From Anaerolineales bacterium (GTDB lineage Bacteria; Chloroflexota; Anaerolineae; 4572-78; J111), in assembly GCA_020634855.1 (NCBI GenBank), contig JACKAU010000010.1, positions 62,001-126,000 on the forward strand: a DNA stretch of 64,000 nt, in the 5' to 3' direction. The first letter of the stretch is position 1, and each line of letters opens with the position of its first letter. The position numbers and the translations under genes are program-made. This document shows, one piece after another, positions 60,725 to 64,000 of this stretch. The notes below the pieces were generated by a model, which did not search any database, was not told the DNA's origin, and saw nothing but the letters and a program-made list of their open reading frames with translations.

Positions 60725-62504
60725 ATGGCAGGAACTATCGAAGTCCCCCCGACAATTACGGTCAGAGATCTGGCTGACAAGATGTCGATAAGCCCCATCG
60801 AAGTTATCAAAGTCCTGATGGGTAACGGCATTATGGCTAATATCAATCAGCAGATTGATTTCGATACGGTCACGATTATTGGGGAGGACATGGGTTTTGA
60901 AATTGTACCCCCCTCAGATTGAGGAACTTGAGGTACAGGAAGAAGAACACGAACTTCCCATTCACCGTCGCTTGATTGCCCAAGAAGACCCGGCTAACCT
61001 GCAAACTCGACCTCCTGTTGTTACGGTGTTAGGGCACGTTGACCATGGTAAGACCACTCTACTCGACGCCATCAGAAATACGCAGGTGGTTAAAGGCGAG
61101 TCAGGTGGGATTACTCAGCATATTGGAGCGTATCAGGTGTTTTTGGATGATCGTCCGATTACCTTCCTAGATACGCCCGGTCACGCTGCTTTTACCGCGA
61201 TGCGGGCGCGCGGCACCCAAGTGACCGATCTGGCCATTCTGGTGGTGGCCGCTGATGATGGGGTGATGCCGCAAACCCGCGAGGCGATAGAACACGCCCG
61301 AGCAGCTCAAGTGCCGATTTTGGTGGCGCTCAATAAAGTGGATAAAAATAACGCTAATCCTGATCGCGTCAAACAGGAACTGGCTGAAGTCGGTTTGCTG
61401 GTTGAAGAATGGGGCGGCGATACGGTGTGTGTGCCGGTGTCTGCCTTGAAAAATCAAGGTATCGATGATTTGTTGGAAAATATTCTGCTGATCACGGATG
61501 TATCGGATTTGAAGGCTAATCCTAATCGACCGGCCCAAGGCGTGGTGATTGAAGGTCAGCTTGATAAACGACGCGGGGTTATCGCGACTCTGTTGGTTCA
61601 GAATGGTCAGCTTAAAGCGGGTAACTTTATTGTCGTGGGTTCACAGTATGGCCGGATCAGAGCCATGTTTAATGACAAAGGTAAGAAGATTAAAGAAGCT
61701 GGTTTATCGGTGCCGGTTTCGGTCATGGGGCTGTCTGAGGTGCCGGAAGCAGGTGACTTTTTTGAAGTGGTGCCCAATGAAAAAGCCGCGCGAGCGATTG
61801 TGCAAGAGCGGGTTGACAAAGACGAGCGAAATCGGCAGAGCATAGAGCGCCGACCGGTGTCTTTGGAAGAGTTCTTCCAGCAGCGCAGTGAAACCGGTGA
61901 TCAAACGCTGCGGCTCATTATCAAAGCGGACGTACAAGGGTCTTTGGAACCCATTGTAAATTCACTGAAGGATTTAGCCGCCAACAATCTGAAGGTCAAA
62001 ATACTTTTGGAAGGTACAGGCGGCATTTCCGAGTCGGACGTGAATTTGGCCGTTGCTTCGCAGGCCATTGTACTAGGCTTCCATGTCGGGGTCGATCCGG
62101 CGGCTGAGCGTTTGGCCGAAGCCGAAGGGGTTGACATTCGCCTGTATGAAATTATCTACAAGCTGATTGAAGATATCGAAAAAGCCCTGAAAGGGATGCT
62201 TGAGCCTGAGTATGCCGATAAGACGATTGGTCAGGCCGAAGTCCGGGCGGTATTCAAAATTCCTAAGCGGGGCAATATCGCCGGCTGCTATGTACTCGAC
62301 GGTCACATCACCCGTAACTCGTTTATTCGGGTCCGGCGTAACGGTAACGTGCTGCACGAAGGTAAGGTCTCGTCCCTGAAGCGCTTCACCGAGGATGTGC
62401 GCGATGTAGCGTCCGGTTTTGAATGTGGTATTGGGGTTGACGGCTTCAATGACTTTCAAGAACGAGACATTCTTGAAGCGTATGTCAAAGAAAGAGTTAA
62501 TTAA
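60725..62504 (+). CDS. infB: Translation initiation factor IF-2, apparent +1 frameshift near the start
   Basis: ATG at 60725 with GAGGTGG upstream. The first 60 codons read GTIEVPPTITVRDLADKMSI... up to FEIVPPSD and then stop. The continuation (PPQIEELEVQEEEHELPIHR) is in another frame; removing one C from the six-C run 60908-60913 joins them into about 592 residues. G-domain motifs are intact: GHVDHGKTTLLDAI, DTPGHAAFTAMRARG, LNKVDKNNANP. Domains 2-4 end RDVASGFECGIGVDGFND. The short N-terminus is usual for this phylum. IF-2 is essential, so the shift is most probably a sequencing error. Confidence 0.93.
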
Positions 62505-62510
62505 TCGGCT

Positions 62511-62897
62511 ATGGCAACTCGACGTCAACGGCAAGTTGCCGAACTGCTGCATGAAGAACTCAGCCAGATCATCCAATTTGAAAGCCGCGATCCGCGTTTA
62601 GGCTTTGTGACGGTGACCGGGGTTGAGGTCAATCCGGATTTGCGTTTTGCCAGGGTATTTATCAGCGTTCTTGGCGATGATGAAGAGGTGCGCAGTACCC
62701 TGGCGGGCCTAACCAACGCCACTCAGTTTTACCGGCATCGACTGCGCGAGAACCTGTCGCTACGCTACATTCCGGAATTGCATTTTAAGGTGGATAATTC
62801 GTTCGAACAAGGCATGCGGATCGATAAACTTTTAGATGAGATTCGGAGCGATACCGCCGATACCGAACCCGACTCTGAAATCGAGGCGAGCGATTAA
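62511..62897 (+). CDS. rbfA: Ribosome-binding factor A
   Basis: 128 residues, 6 bp after infB. Typical RbfA: MATRRQRQVAELLHEELSQI, GFVTVTGVEVNPDLRFARVF, HRLRENLSLRYIPELHFKVD, IDKLLDEI. It binds the small ribosomal subunit during maturation of 16S rRNA. The acidic tail (DTADTEPDSEIEASD) is a small addition. It runs two bases ahead of truB. Confidence 0.96.
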   Translation: MATRRQRQVAELLHEELSQIIQFESRDPRLGFVTVTGVEVNPDLRFARVFISVLGDDEEVRSTLAGLTNATQFYRHRLRENLSLRYIPELHFKVDNSFEQGMRIDKLLDEIRSDTADTEPDSEIEASD

Positions 62898-62899
62898 CG

Positions 62900-63838
62900 G
62901 TGGCAATCCATCGGGCAACCTCCGGTATTTTGATTATCGACAAACCTAAAGGCATCACCTCTCACGATGTTGTGGCTCGTGTACGAAAGGTGACCGGCAT
63001 TCGCAAGGTAGGCCATACCGGTACACTCGATCCGCTGGCAACAGGGGTTTTGGTGGTCTGTGTGGGTCAGGCAACACGGTTGATTGAATACCTTGTGACC
63101 GGTCTCAAACAGTACCGAGCCACAATTCGTTTTGGCGCTACCACCGATACCCTCGATAGTGAAGGCCAAATTCTGTCACAGCACGATATTTCTGATCTGA
63201 CTCCGGCCAGACTGGAGCAACTTTTGCCGGCGTTTTTAGGAGAGATCGATCAGATTCCGCCTATTTATTCGGCTATCAAGCGAGACGGCCAGCCGCTTTA
63301 CAAGGCGGCTCGGGCGGGTAAATCGGTTACTCTTGAGCCGCGCCGGGTGACTATTCATACCTTGGAGTGGGTGGATTGGACCGCGCCGGATTTGACTCTG
63401 GATGTGAGTTGTTCGGCGGGAACCTATATTCGAGCGCTGGCGCGTGATCTGGGTGAAGCTGCCGGTACAGGGGCGTACCTGGCGGAGTTAACGCGCACGG
63501 CGAATCATCCCTGGTTACTTGACGATGCGGTATCTTTGAATACACTTGTGCGTGAAACAGAGACAAACTCAGCCGGCTGGCAAAACTATCTTTGGCCGAT
63601 GGATGAGGCGGTCAAACATTTGCCCAAGCTGATTTTGGATGACGCGGCCGCTTTGCGGGTTACGCACGGCAACACAGTTCAGATAGCTCAGGAGAAGATA
63701 GACGTTGACGATATGCCCTCTCGCACCGGTGCTCATTTGCTTCGAGCCTACCGGTCTAACGGAGAGTTTCTGGCTATCCTGGAATTGGCCGAGGCTAATG
63801 ACAACATCTGGCAACCTAAAAAAGTATTTCAAACGTGA
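62900..63838 (+). CDS. truB: tRNA pseudouridine(55) synthase TruB
   Basis: 312 residues from a GTG two bases after rbfA. The start GILIIDKPKGITSHDVV and catalytic Asp44 in HTGTLDPLATGVL are diagnostic. Further motifs: DQIPPIYSAIKRDGQPLYK and VSCSAGTYIRALARDLG. It makes the universal pseudouridine at position 55 of the tRNA T-loop. A C-terminal PUA-like extension follows. Confidence 0.96.
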   Translation: MAIHRATSGILIIDKPKGITSHDVVARVRKVTGIRKVGHTGTLDPLATGVLVVCVGQATRLIEYLVTGLKQYRATIRFGATTDTLDSEGQILSQHDISDLTPARLEQLLPAFLGEIDQIPPIYSAIKRDGQPLYKAARAGKSVTLEPRRVTIHTLEWVDWTAPDLTLDVSCSAGTYIRALARDLGEAAGTGAYLAELTRTANHPWLLDDAVSLNTLVRETETNSAGWQNYLWPMDEAVKHLPKLILDDAAALRVTHGNTVQIAQEKIDVDDMPSRTGAHLLRAYRSNGEFLAILELAEANDNIWQPKKVFQT

Positions 63839-63844
63839 GACCCT

Positions 63845-64000
63845 ATGCAAGTATTCTCAGACTTGTTCACAGCTCGTTTAACCGATCCCACCGTATTGAC
63901 GATTGGTACGTTCGATGGCATCCATCGCGGTCATCAGGATTTGATTGCCCATCTCAAAGCCACCGCGGCCAGTAAACAGGCCCAATCTGCCATTATCGCC
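63845..64000 (+). CDS. ribF: Bifunctional riboflavin kinase/FAD synthetase, N-terminal part (cut by window edge)
   Basis: ATG at 63845, six bases after truB, open to the window edge for 52 codons: MQVFSDLFTARLTDPTVLTI, then GTFDGIHRGHQDLI, the nucleotidyltransferase signature of RibF. It converts riboflavin to FMN and FAD. The placement after truB is standard in many bacteria. Confidence 0.93.
   Translation, partial: MQVFSDLFTARLTDPTVLTIGTFDGIHRGHQDLIAHLKATAASKQAQSAIIA

Noticed and set aside
60716..60922. Separate small gene upstream of infB
   Set aside because: Its 60 residues are the N-terminal domain of IF-2, cut off by the shift at the six-C run.

Overview
The window looks like a chromosomal segment of an uncultured Chloroflexota bacterium, probably class Anaerolineae. 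This rests on style rather than a marker search. Secreted proteins and lipoproteins carry Thr/Pro (TPTPT-type) linkers, one ends in the YLPII-type tail common in this phylum, IF-2 is short, and intergenic spaces are full of short palindromes and heptamer-like simple repeats. Base composition is moderately GC-rich. No tRNA, rRNA, insertion sequence or CRISPR array was seen.

Layout. 1-2636 (minus): a tightly overlapped operon of a NarL-type regulator, an extracellular sugar-type binding lipoprotein and a sensor kinase cut by the window edge. 2829-6867: small genes (SWIM zinc finger, acetyltransferase, beta-helix exoprotein, glyoxalase-like protein). 7234-13248: an envelope cluster with a lipoprotein, three membrane-anchored proteins (two are tandem paralogues with SH3b and TolB-like domains) and a lipoprotein carrying a domain that closely resembles the animal Hedgehog N-terminal signalling domain. 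13255-15570: an ABC exporter fused to a cyclic-nucleotide-binding domain. 16251-21815: an accessory-looking stretch with unknown proteins, an antitoxin/PIN toxin pair, a PD-(D/E)XK nuclease-like protein and a DUF3843-like protein, followed by a 41-bp tandem array. 22851-31938: signalling block with a 2252-residue pseudokinase/ATPase/GAF/histidine kinase/receiver protein, a receiver-kinase hybrid and an OmpR-type regulator. 32282-40099: secreted hydrolase, D-aminoacylase-like amidohydrolase, a polysaccharide-lyase/cohesin/dockerin protein, and a Ser/Thr kinase with external VWA and beta-propeller-like parts, frameshifted twice. 40312-45540: D-lyxose isomerase, MerR regulator plus MFS transporter, and a Zn/Cd P-type ATPase whose promoter has the long spacer used by MerR activators. 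46091-50926 (minus): a complete BMP/nucleoside-type ABC importer. 51680-57974: methyltransferase, metallo-hydrolase, LysM-DUF3048 lipoprotein, DUF4236-TPR protein and a glycosidase-like/SpoIID fusion. 58125-64000: the conserved nusA-ylxR-infB-rbfA-truB-ribF translation cluster.

The most interesting points are the full-length Hedgehog-N-like lipoprotein (12505-13248), a palindromic element inserted in frame inside the giant sensor gene, two inverted copies of a cloverleaf-like element flanking that gene, the 41-bp array beside it, and a possible structured RNA between ylxR and infB. Three +1 frameshifts, one of them in the essential infB gene at a run of six C, suggest indel errors in the assembly. 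All homology statements come from reading motifs; no database search was run.
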